Shown here piece by piece: positions 1-5,128 of a DNA stretch of 5,241 nucleotides. The notes below the pieces were generated by a model that saw only the letters and a program-made list of their open reading frames with translations, was not told the DNA's origin and made no database searches. Numbering within the stretch: the stretch's first letter is position 1; each line of letters opens with the position of its first letter. Origin of the DNA: an uncultured Lachnospiraceae bacterium (GTDB taxonomy: Bacteria; Bacillota; Clostridia; Lachnospirales; Lachnospiraceae). The DNA lies in contig CAMOVS010000121.1 of NCBI GenBank assembly GCA_946627575.1, forward strand, positions 1 to 5,241, written 5' to 3'. The position numbers and the translations under genes were made by a program.

Positions 1-1300
1 GATCCTTTCCTGTCAGATCCAGAATCCTATCATTCTCAGGGGTTTCTCCCAGAGGAGATGTCACAAAGGGGTGGTGTTTGACGATGAGGATGCAATCTCC
101 GGGCAGACCGGAAAGAAATGCTTCCGGGTCAAACGCTTCCGGCGGATAAAAGGCATCCTTATTGCCGTCCCCACGGAAAGTAGGGGCAAAAAGCACTACC
201 CGGGATCCGCGAAGCTGAGGGTACTTTCTGTACAGTTTCTCCCTTCCGGCCTTCTTGTAACCGTCATCAAACAAAACATCGGTCCGCGGCACACCAAGAG
301 GCTTGACGTTATCCGGATTGAGTGCAAAGGCTTCGGCATAAATATCACTTATCCGGGAGCTGCTCACAGGAACAAGATCATAATTCCGATGGTTCATAGA
401 ACTCTGAGGGGCAACACCCTTCTTGCCCAGCCTGCTGTAGCCGAAAGTTTTGAAGGCTCCGCAGGCATGCCAGAGCTGGACAATCCGGGTCTCCGGCCGC
501 TTGTGGATACTGTGAAGCTGGGGATAAAAATCCTCCAGAATAATAACACGTGCCTGGGCGCATTTTCTGGCGCATTCATTCAGTTCCTTCTTCTTCAGCT
601 TGTCCACGGTCCGGGTTTGGATGAATTCAAGAATTTCAATCTCAGGATCCTTCTTAAGTTCTTCCATCAGACAGAGAAGGTTTCCGCCTTCCTCAGGAAG
701 GCGCTCAGACAGGAAGAGGATCTTGTTGCCTTCGAGTTTGGGATTGCGGCTGACTTCCTTCTGGTATCGGGCTGCAAAGTAATCCGTATTTCGCTGCCTG
801 GGACTATAACTGTAGCCGCTTCCACGATATACCACGGCATTGGTCTTCTTTTTCGCTGCCTCCATATTCTTTCCGGAAGACAAATAATTACCCAGCAGCA
901 TAGCGGGCATCACAGCCGTATAAATGCCGTACTTAAGCCGGCTTTTCTTGCGGCCGTAATCCCTGATCGAAAACTGATCCTTATTAACCGGGAATGGCTG
1001 ATCATCCAGCACGATCTCTTCCCGCCCGGCCCAGAAAATCCAGGTAAGGGTTACATCATGCTTGGGCGGAACCCGGAAGACGTAGGGCAGACGGACCTTA
1101 GCCGTCGCCGTAAATAGTCTGTCCATATCCTCTTCCAGAATCTCCACCTTCATAGGAAAGATCCTCCGGGTTTTTCTCTGGGAAAATACCGCCTGCAGCC
1201 GGATATGCCGATCCCAGACCGACTCAGGCAATATGCCTGTTACCTGTAGATAGAGGGTCCGGTTGGCCAGATTCACCGTTGTCTTATAATTGATCGTCAT
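1..1300 (-). CDS. CDP-glycerol glycerophosphotransferase family protein (partial, 3' end outside window)
   Basis: The reverse strand is open without a stop from an ATG at 1300 to the window edge: 433 codons, with the end missing. A GAGGAG ribosome binding site lies about 10 nt upstream. The protein matches the TagB/TagF (Glyphos_transf) family, which moves glycerol phosphate (or a related polyol phosphate) from CDP-glycerol onto a teichoic-acid type polymer or glycolipid at the inner face of the membrane. Visible family motifs are QLWHACGAFKTFG (about residues 275-287, with the conserved His278), GVPRTD (336-341), FAPTFRG (371-377) and KHHP (408-411). The first 190 or so residues form a separate N-terminal domain without an obvious membrane span; the catalytic half starts near ILFLSERL (194-201). 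Exact substrate (glycerol, ribitol or other) and priming versus polymerising role cannot be read from sequence. It is transcribed away from mazG. The family call is firm; the specific enzyme is not. Confidence 0.93.
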   Translation of the reverse strand, partial: MTINYKTTVNLANRTLYLQVTGILPESVWDRHIRLQAVFSQRKTRRIFPMKVEILEEDMDRLFTATAKVRLPYVFRVPPKHDVTLTWIFWAGREEIVLDDQPFPVNKDQFSIRDYGRKKSRLKYGIYTAVMPAMLLGNYLSSGKNMEAAKKKTNAVVYRGSGYSYSPRQRNTDYFAARYQKEVSRNPKLEGNKILFLSERLPEEGGNLLCLMEELKKDPEIEILEFIQTRTVDKLKKKELNECARKCAQARVIILEDFYPQLHSIHKRPETRIVQLWHACGAFKTFGYSRLGKKGVAPQSSMNHRNYDLVPVSSSRISDIYAEAFALNPDNVKPLGVPRTDVLFDDGYKKAGREKLYRKYPQLRGSRVVLFAPTFRGDGNKDAFYPPEAFDPEAFLSGLPGDCILIVKHHPFVTSPLGETPENDRILDLTGKD

Positions 1301-1366
1301 TTCTTGTCCGCTCCTCTTATATTATTAACCAAGACCGCAGAATGCCCGCAGCATACCTTTGCAATG

Positions 1367-1395
1367 ATTGTAACATCGCTTATTTTCATCTTCAA
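1367..1395 (-). promoter_or_regulatory. Sigma-A type promoter for the CDP-glycerol transferase gene
   Basis: On the minus strand, TTGAAG (1395-1390) and TACAAT (1372-1367) are separated by exactly 17 nt, with a TGT extended -10 just before TACAAT. Transcription would start near 1360, giving a leader of about 60 nt ahead of the ATG at 1300. A 5-bp inverted repeat (AAGGG...CCCTT, 1394-1411) abuts the -35 and could be an operator, but this is weak. Confidence 0.65.
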
Positions 1396-1511
1396 GGGCA
1401 AACTGTCCCTTCCCTGATACTATTATAGCTCATATGATGACTCTTAAAAGCCATGATCCATATGGAGTCAGGCCGGAATTGCCGCTATGAAGACAAGAAT
1501 TACTCTGGGAA

Positions 1512-1534
1512 AACAATCCTCTTTCTGTTATACT
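1512..1534 (+). promoter_or_regulatory. Candidate extended -10 promoter for mazG
   Basis: TGTTATACT (1526-1534) is an extended -10 (TGN plus TATACT). At 17-nt spacing the -35 would be a poor TGGGAA. Transcription would start near 1541, leaving a leader of about 40 nt before the mazG start at 1580. The -10 is good and the -35 is weak. Confidence 0.45.
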
Positions 1535-1579
1535 TGTTTTGCTAAGGATTATACAGTCTGCATAGAGGAGATGATATAT

Positions 1580-2293
1580 ATGTTTACATTCGAAGAGCTG
1601 AAGGCTGTTGTAGCGGCATTGCGAGGAGAGGATGGCTGCCCTTGGGATAAATCCCAGACTCACGAATCCCTTAAGCCTTATGTGATCGAAGAGGCCTACG
1701 AAGTGAACCAGGCGGTTTCCGACCTGACCCGTACCAACGATTCCGCCAACCTGATTGAAGAGCTTGGCGACCTTCTCTTCCAGGTTATGCTGCAGGCCCA
1801 GGTCGCTGAGGATTATGGAGAATTCACCATCGATGATGTAATCGATGGCATCACAAGAAAGATGATCCACCGCCATCCTCATGTATTCGGGGGCAAAAGC
1901 TATGAATCCACTGACCAGCAGCAGGCTGATTGGGAACGGTTAAAGTCTGAGGAAAACGGCCATGTCTCCGAGGACGGAAGCATCCGGGAAGAGTTTGACA
2001 AGGTTCCCGCCGCCTTTCCCGCTTTGATCCGGGGGCAGAAAATCGCTAAGAAGGCCGGTCGAAGAAATCTCATTTCCATGGAAGAAGAAGAAATCTTCCG
2101 GGATATCCTGACCCACCTGATTGCCCTGGAAGCTGCCGCCCTTAAGGAGGCCGATGAAGGAGATCTCCATAAAGAACTGGGCCGGCTGCTCTTTGCCATC
2201 TGCCGGTTTACAGCTCTTCACCGTCTTTCCGGAGAGCATGCTCTGACAGAAACCATCAACCATTTTATCGACGAAAAGAAAGGTGAGGAATAA
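1580..2293 (+). CDS. mazG: MazG nucleoside triphosphate pyrophosphohydrolase
   Basis: 237 residues, TAA stop. The ATG at 1580 is chosen because GAGGAG (1565-1570) lies 9 nt upstream and because residue 1 onward fits MazG; the 31 codons of open frame further upstream do not. MazG hydrolyses (d)NTPs to NMP and pyrophosphate, and in E. coli is linked to nucleotide house-cleaning and lowering of ppGpp. The N-terminal domain has CPWD (20-23), EExxE (Glu37, Glu38, Glu41), EELGD (60-64), which supplies the metal-binding acids, and RHPHVFG (98-104). The linker P-A-F-P-A-L-I-R-G-Q-K-I-A-K-K-A (143-158) is also typical. The C-terminal repeat (about 168-232) is recognisable from KELGRLLFAI, but its motif Asp is Arg202 and the EExxE helix has become ALEAAAL, so it looks catalytically dead. 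Length is slightly short compared with about 260 in E. coli. It appears monocistronic and is followed by a terminator. Confidence 0.95.
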   Translation: MFTFEELKAVVAALRGEDGCPWDKSQTHESLKPYVIEEAYEVNQAVSDLTRTNDSANLIEELGDLLFQVMLQAQVAEDYGEFTIDDVIDGITRKMIHRHPHVFGGKSYESTDQQQADWERLKSEENGHVSEDGSIREEFDKVPAAFPALIRGQKIAKKAGRRNLISMEEEEIFRDILTHLIALEAAALKEADEGDLHKELGRLLFAICRFTALHRLSGEHALTETINHFIDEKKGEE

Positions 2294-2342
2294 TCCGGGA
2301 AGCCGCTTCATCATCTGATCATCTGCCCTATTTGACGGAAGC

Positions 2343-2387
2343 AAAGGCCGAAGAATGCTTGTCTTGCAGCATCTCCGGCCTTTTATC
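2343..2387 (+). terminator. Rho-independent terminator after mazG, possibly bidirectional
   Basis: AAAGGCCG (2343-2350) pairs perfectly with CGGCCTTT (2376-2383). Inside, ATGCT (2355-2359) pairs with AGCAT (2368-2372), and the stem runs into a T-rich tail. It lies 50 nt past the mazG stop and 35 nt past the marR stop (opposite strand), so it probably serves both convergent units. On the minus strand the T-run is short (TTTGCTT), so termination there should be weaker. Confidence 0.75.
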
Positions 2388-2418
2388 TCTTCATTTTAAT
2401 ATTGAATCTGCTTTTCTT

Positions 2419-2907
2419 TTATATGGTCCTCCTGTTCAGTTCTTCCATCAGATAGCCCATGAAGAGTTCGTTATAACTGAGCATGCGATGCAGATCTTTA
2501 CTGCCCATCCGGACGACAACTTTTTTAAGCACATCGGAGCATTGCCCTAATTCCTCTTTAAGGCTCGCCCTTCCTTCATCGGTAAGAGCCACCTTTACAT
2601 ATCGATGATCATTGGACTGACTGGACAGTTCCAGGAAACCCTTCTCTCTCAGACTGCGAAGCATCCGGGAGATAGCAGGCCTTGAGAGATGCATCTCCTT
2701 CCCCAGTTCCGAAGGGCGGATCGGCCGCTCATCTGACGTCCACCTGGCCAATATAATCAACAATGCCAGTTCTCCGGGAGGAAGGCCGCACAGCTGCTTC
2801 AGCCCTACCCCGATATCCCTCATCTGAACAAGCAGATGCTGGTAGTCTATAGACTCCTCCGGAGGCTGTTCTTCTATTTCCTCGATCGGTTCACTTGTAT
2901 CCATCAT
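2419..2907 (-). CDS. MarR family transcriptional regulator
   Basis: 162 residues, TAA stop. A winged helix-turn-helix of MarR type spans about residues 45-115. The recognition helix is SRPAISRMLRSLREKG (75-90). The wing contains NDHRY (99-103), matching the family's D-x-R, and ends in KVALTDEG (105-112). Flanking helices (about 20-42 and 115-160) would form the dimer interface. Residues 3-19 are an acidic, proline-containing tail not typical of the family. MarR proteins are dimers that bind palindromic operators, usually as repressors released by a ligand; the ligand here is unknown. The gene follows citrate synthase: its ATG at 2907 overlaps that stop (ATGA), and a second ATG at 2904 has a better-placed GAAGGA, so the start is uncertain by one codon. 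It is probably translationally coupled to citrate synthase and may control the operon through the palindromes near 4358-4397; that link is inference. Confidence 0.9.
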   Translation of the reverse strand: MMDTSEPIEEIEEQPPEESIDYQHLLVQMRDIGVGLKQLCGLPPGELALLIILARWTSDERPIRPSELGKEMHLSRPAISRMLRSLREKGFLELSSQSNDHRYVKVALTDEGRASLKEELGQCSDVLKKVVVRMGSKDLHRMLSYNELFMGYLMEELNRRTI

Positions 2908-4268
2908 TTCCTTCGATCTCCCATCGGAATATAATCTTTATCTGGAGCTATGCTCTCGTAAGCCGGACGAATTATTTTATCAACATTGATCAGCTCCTCC
3001 AGCCGGTGGGCGCTCCAGCCCACCATCCGGGCCACGGCGAACATAGGTGTAAAGAGCTGATCCGGCAATCCCAGAATCCGGTACATGAATCCACTGTAGA
3101 AATCGATATTGGCACTCACGCCCTTGAAGATCTTCCGCTTGTCGGCAATGGCATCCACAGCCAGCCTCTCAACACGGTCATAGAATTCAAATTCCTCCCC
3201 GTAGCCCTCACTGTGAGCCAGCTTGTCCAGGTATCCCTTAAAGATTCTGGCTCTGGGATCGGAGATGGAATAAACAGCATGGCCCATACCATAGATCAAT
3301 CCGGAATGATCAAAAGCCTCTTTGTTGAGAAGACGATTCAGATAAACCATGATTTCCTCCTCGTCCGTCCAATCCTCTACCTCCTTCTTCATCTCGTCGA
3401 ACATGTGGACCACCTTAATGTTGGCCCCGCCATGCTTGGGACCCTTGAGGGAACCCAGAGAGGCTGCCATGGCGGAATAGGTGTCGGTTCCCGAAGAGGT
3501 CACTACATGGTTGGTAAAGGTGGAGTTATTGCCCCCGCCGTGATCCATGTGCAGGACCAGGGCAATGTCCAGTACTTTTGCCTCCAGTTCCGTGAACTTC
3601 TTATTAGGCCTCAGCATCCTCAGGATATTCTGGGCAGTAGACATCTCTTTCAGAGGAGAATGAATGTAAAGGCTCTTCCCTTCCAGATAATGATTATAGG
3701 CCTGATAGCCGTAAACTGCCATCATGGGCACGGTAGCGATCAGGGACAGACACTGGCGCAAAACATTCACCAGAGAAATATCATCCGCCCTCTTATCATA
3801 GCCGTAGAGAGTCAGAACTCCCCTCTGCAGGGTATTCATCATGTCCCGGCCCGGTGCTTTCATAATGACGTCCCGGGTAAAGTTAGTAGGCAGGGTCCGA
3901 TAACCGCCCAGGAGTTCCTCGAACCGGGCCAGCTCCTCTGCCTGAGGCAGTTCTCCAAAGATCAGCAGATAGGCAATCTCCTCAAAACCAAACCGGTCCT
4001 CACTGGTAAAGCCCTCCACCAGGTCATTAATAAGGTAGCCTCTGTATCTTAGTTCCCCGTCTACAGGAATGATTTTCCCATCCACTTCTTTTCTGGAAAT
4101 AACGGTTGATATGTCTGTCAAACCGGCAAGCACGCCTTTGCCTTGCTTATTCCGAAGGCCTCGGAAAACCTTGTATTCATCGTACAGGCCATCCGGGATC
4201 TGATCATTCTTCATAAGCTTCTTCGTCAGGTCCTGAAGTTCATCGGTTATTGAAGTATACTCATTCAA
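2904..4268 (-). CDS. gltA: Citrate synthase (TTG start)
   Basis: 454 residues, TGA stop. It condenses acetyl-CoA and oxaloacetate to citrate, the entry step of the TCA branch that in many Clostridia supplies 2-oxoglutarate and glutamate. The catalytic triad is visible: His243 in LHMDHGGGN (239-247), His279 in GPKHGGAN (276-283) and Asp389 in NIDFYSG (387-393). Also present are RYRGYLINDL (74-83), GMGHAVYSISDPRA (327-340) and FAVARMVGWSAHRLEE (410-425), all family hallmarks. The start is TTG at 4268, because AGGAGG (4282-4277) lies 8 nt upstream and the first residues (NEYTSITDEL) begin there. No ATG lies nearby, and the open frame further upstream runs through the ribosome binding site. The long N-terminal segment before the core (about 50 residues) fits the Gram-positive 450-residue type rather than the short 370-residue one. 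It is first in an operon with the MarR gene. Symbols gltA and citZ are both used for this family. Confidence 0.96.
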   Translation of the reverse strand: MNEYTSITDELQDLTKKLMKNDQIPDGLYDEYKVFRGLRNKQGKGVLAGLTDISTVISRKEVDGKIIPVDGELRYRGYLINDLVEGFTSEDRFGFEEIAYLLIFGELPQAEELARFEELLGGYRTLPTNFTRDVIMKAPGRDMMNTLQRGVLTLYGYDKRADDISLVNVLRQCLSLIATVPMMAVYGYQAYNHYLEGKSLYIHSPLKEMSTAQNILRMLRPNKKFTELEAKVLDIALVLHMDHGGGNNSTFTNHVVTSSGTDTYSAMAASLGSLKGPKHGGANIKVVHMFDEMKKEVEDWTDEEEIMVYLNRLLNKEAFDHSGLIYGMGHAVYSISDPRARIFKGYLDKLAHSEGYGEEFEFYDRVERLAVDAIADKRKIFKGVSANIDFYSGFMYRILGLPDQLFTPMFAVARMVGWSAHRLEELINVDKIIRPAYESIAPDKDYIPMGDRRK

Positions 4269-4356
4269 AGCTCTCGCCTCCTGTCTATGTCTTTGCTGTC
4301 CCCTTCCCAATAGCCCTTTCAAAAGATACCGTACTCAAATCCAGTGATTAACCTTG

Positions 4357-4368
4357 TTAGTTAACTAT
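4357..4368. promoter_or_regulatory. Second palindrome near +10 to +21 (candidate operator)
   Basis: TAGTTAACTA (4358-4367) is a perfect 10-bp palindrome, and the flanking bases make it TTAGTTAACTAT, nearly a 12-bp palindrome. It lies just downstream of the predicted start of the citrate synthase transcript, 25 bp centre to centre from the palindrome over the -10. MarR-type regulators often use such AT-rich inverted repeats; the assignment is inference. Confidence 0.4.
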
Positions 4369-4381
4369 GTTCATTACATTT

Positions 4382-4397
4382 GATATGATATCATATC
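4382..4397. promoter_or_regulatory. 16-bp perfect palindrome over the -10 (candidate operator)
   Basis: GATATGATATCATATC is its own reverse complement over all 16 bases and covers the -10 of the citrate synthase promoter. Size and position suit a dimeric winged-helix repressor, and the operon encodes a MarR protein. Binding by that protein is inference. Confidence 0.5.
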
Positions 4398-4414
4398 CCA
4401 GCCTCTCATGTCAA
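4385..4414 (-). promoter_or_regulatory. Promoter of the citrate synthase-marR operon
   Basis: On the minus strand a perfect -35 TTGACA (4414-4409) is followed after 18 nt by TATCAT (4390-4385). Transcription would start near 4378, leaving a leader of about 110 nt before the TTG start. The -10 sits inside a perfect palindrome, suggesting control by a repressor. Confidence 0.65.
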
Positions 4415-4430
4415 TCATTTGAATCATTTC

Positions 4431-4461
4431 AGCCTGACAGAAGCTCTGACCTGTGCAGGCT
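4431..4461. repeat. Degenerate hairpin copy at the left end of the array
   Basis: AGCCTGACAG (4431-4440) pairs with CTGTGCAGGCT (4451-4461) with one bulged base. The order GACAG, AGCTCTG, CTGT, GC, GGC follows the 58-bp units to the right, with bases missing, so this looks like a shortened or decayed copy. The bases from 4462 to 4497 resemble the rest of a unit only loosely. Confidence 0.5.
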
Positions 4462-4497
4462 CCGGCTGCTCGTCTGTCCCTGCCCTCTGCACTGAGT

Positions 4498-4671
4498 CAT
4501 CCCGACAGGTTCGAGAGCTCTGCTCTCTCTCTGTCGCGGCATTCCCTTCCTGATCCATGCCGACAGGTTCGAGACCTCCGCTCTCTCTCTGTCGCGGCAT
4601 TCCCTTCCTGATCCATGCCGGCAGGTTCGAGAGCTCTGCTCTCTCACTGTCGCGGCATTCGCCGTATGCAT
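4498..4671. repeat. Three tandem 58-bp hairpin-forming repeats
   Basis: Units start at 4498, 4556 and 4614, each at CAT before the GACAG core. Units 1 and 2 differ at 3 of 58 bases. Unit 3 matches over its first 47 bases with 3 changes, then diverges. Each can fold: CCGACAG pairs with CTGTC(GC)GG, and inside it GAGAGC pairs with GCTCTC across a TCT loop (unit 1: GACAG 4504-4508, CTGTC 4531-4535). In unit 3 the A-to-G change in the core (GGCAG) keeps pairing as G-U in RNA. The 3' halves of the stems are long pyrimidine runs. Period 58 shifts the reading frame at each unit, so conserved coding is unlikely. Confidence 0.85.
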
Positions 4672-4732
4672 CCAAGACAGATGGCATCCATTTGTGAGCA
4701 AGCTCCCATAGGCTGCCATCTGTCTTGGATGC
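4668..4732. repeat. Perfect 19-bp inverted repeat, 27-nt loop
   Basis: Bases 4668-4686 (GCATCCAAGACAGATGGCA) are exactly complementary to 4714-4732, with 27 nt between. The same GACAG/CTGTC core seen in the 58-bp units lies in this stem (4676-4680 and 4720-4724), and its left arm falls where the next unit would begin. No T-run follows directly, so it does not look like a simple terminator. Confidence 0.85.
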
Positions 4733-4856
4733 GCATGGCTCATTGCTTCGCGCAACTTTTTACCCTCGGTTTTTCGTTGCACATTCTTTGGGTGATTGAA
4801 TTGCTAAAAAGTTATGTACTTTGTACAAGTTTTTTCTGTTTTTCGTTTTTTTTATG
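4733..4856. other. AT-rich spacer right of the array, no gene
   Basis: Holds T-rich tracts and small inverted repeats: GCAAC (4752-4756) with GTTGC (4776-4780) enclosing ACC-CTC-GGT between two T5 runs, and GTAC-TTT-GTAC within 4810-4830 flanked by A5 and T6. Any of these could be weak terminators. No convincing open reading frame with a ribosome binding site is seen on the plus strand. Confidence 0.4.
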
Positions 4857-4994
4857 TGCTATACTATGAATGAGTTTCAGAGGGCGAAGTATGCTCTTTC
4901 GCCACCTTTTTATAGTTTTTAATAGATTCCGCATAAGATGCTGCATGAAATCCTGGGCTAGATCACACATCAGATCTTGCATAAGATTTCGCAT
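4812..4994 (-). CDS. Possible small ORF with Met-x-Asp-Leu repeats (doubtful)
   Basis: A 60-codon frame starts at ATG 4994 and stops at TAA 4812. Residues 1-24 are six tetrapeptides of form M-x-[D/N/H]-L, with one unit AQDF. Residues 25-60 are strongly basic (many Lys and Arg) with no known domain. Several repeat differences are synonymous: the Leu codons are CTT, CTG, CTA, CTT and CTA, and the second position has CGA/CGG and CAA/CAG. That could mean selection on the peptide. Against it, there is no ribosome binding site (GGA directly before ATG), no clear promoter, and it lies antisense in the leader of the next gene. I do not recognise it and would call it a candidate only. Confidence 0.2.
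   Translation of the reverse strand: MRNLMQDLMCDLAQDFMQHLMRNLLKTIKRWRKSILRPLKLIHSIAHKKNEKQKKLVQST
4857..4865 (+). promoter_or_regulatory. Candidate extended -10 promoter (upstream) of the 5129 gene
   Basis: TGCTATACT is an extended -10 after an AT-rich tract; no good -35 is seen (TGTTTT at 17-nt spacing). A transcript from about 4872 would run through the hairpin at 4883-4911 before reaching the gene at 5129. Confidence 0.4.
4883..4911 (+). terminator. Terminator-like hairpin in the leader
   Basis: GGCGAA (4883-4888) pairs with TTCGCC (4898-4903), then ACC and five Ts (4907-4911), with more T-rich sequence after. The stem is only 6 bp, so termination strength is uncertain. It sits just downstream of a candidate promoter, an arrangement that would suit attenuation. 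Confidence 0.4.
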
Positions 4995-5002
4995 TCCATA
5001 TG
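4919..5002. repeat. Degenerate 12-bp tandem repeat, about seven units
   Basis: Units start at 4919, 4931, 4943, 4955, 4967, 4979 and 4991, with plus-strand consensus roughly GCATAAGATCCT. The closest pair is 4931-4946 and 4979-4994, where 13 of 16 bases agree (both GCATAAGAT, 3 nt, GCAT). On the minus strand the period of four codons gives a Met-x-Asp-Leu peptide repeat (see the 60-codon frame at 4812-4994). Confidence 0.6.
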
Positions 5003-5022
5003 CATTCTATTCGTGCTATAAA
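4994..5022 (+). promoter_or_regulatory. Candidate proximal promoter of the 5129 gene
   Basis: TGCTATAAA (5014-5022) is an extended -10, with TTCCAT (4994-4999) as a weak -35 at 17-nt spacing. Transcription would start near 5029, leaving a leader of about 100 nt. The bases TGCTATA are the same as in the candidate upstream -10 at 4857-4863. Confidence 0.45.
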
Positions 5023-5128
5023 TACAGGAGAGGGCATAATCATAGTATAGGGAACTCTCCCTCAAAGCCCGGTGAAATATTTTCTATATAAAATAATAAA
5101 ATAATCCATAAGAAAGGAGCATATCCCC

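Larger units (their letters stand above)
1301..1579. other. Divergent intergenic region between the transferase gene and mazG
   Basis: About 280 nt holding the promoters of both flanking genes. Other marks are a TATAAT-like minus-strand hexamer at 1427-1422 without a clear -35, and a 10-bp palindrome TCCATATGGA at 1457-1466. An in-frame extension of mazG upstream to an ATG at 1487 is open, but it has no ribosome binding site and no MazG-like sequence. I see no RNA gene here. Confidence 0.6.

Noticed and set aside
71..1117. Plus-strand open frame of 348 codons
   Set aside because: It lies antisense to the transferase gene, which has clear family motifs, a promoter and a ribosome binding site. 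The plus-strand peptide resembles nothing and lacks a start context.
1487..1579. Longer MazG starting at ATG 1487
   Set aside because: The extra 31 residues do not look like MazG and run through the candidate promoter and the GAGGAG site that serves the ATG at 1580.
2895..4052. Plus-strand open frame of 385 codons
   Set aside because: It is antisense to citrate synthase, whose catalytic residues are all present. It is a by-product of the codon usage on the other strand.
4498..4671. CRISPR array
   Set aside because: The 58-bp units are contiguous and nearly identical throughout; there are no unique spacers between shorter repeats and no cas genes in the window.
4431..4732. Insertion sequence or MITE
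   Set aside because: No transposase and no target-site duplication are visible. Tandem hairpins of one family do not match terminal inverted repeats around a central body, though a mobile origin for the 19-bp inverted repeat cannot be excluded.
4424..4782. Minus-strand open frames of 87 and 117 codons over the hairpin array
   Set aside because: They overlap each other and show the same peptide strings in different repeat units, because the 58-bp period shifts frame each time. No ribosome binding site fits.
4870..5091. Plus-strand open frame of 73 codons in the leader
   Set aside because: It starts only 5 nt after a candidate -10, has no ribosome binding site, and is mostly the 12-bp repeat read through.
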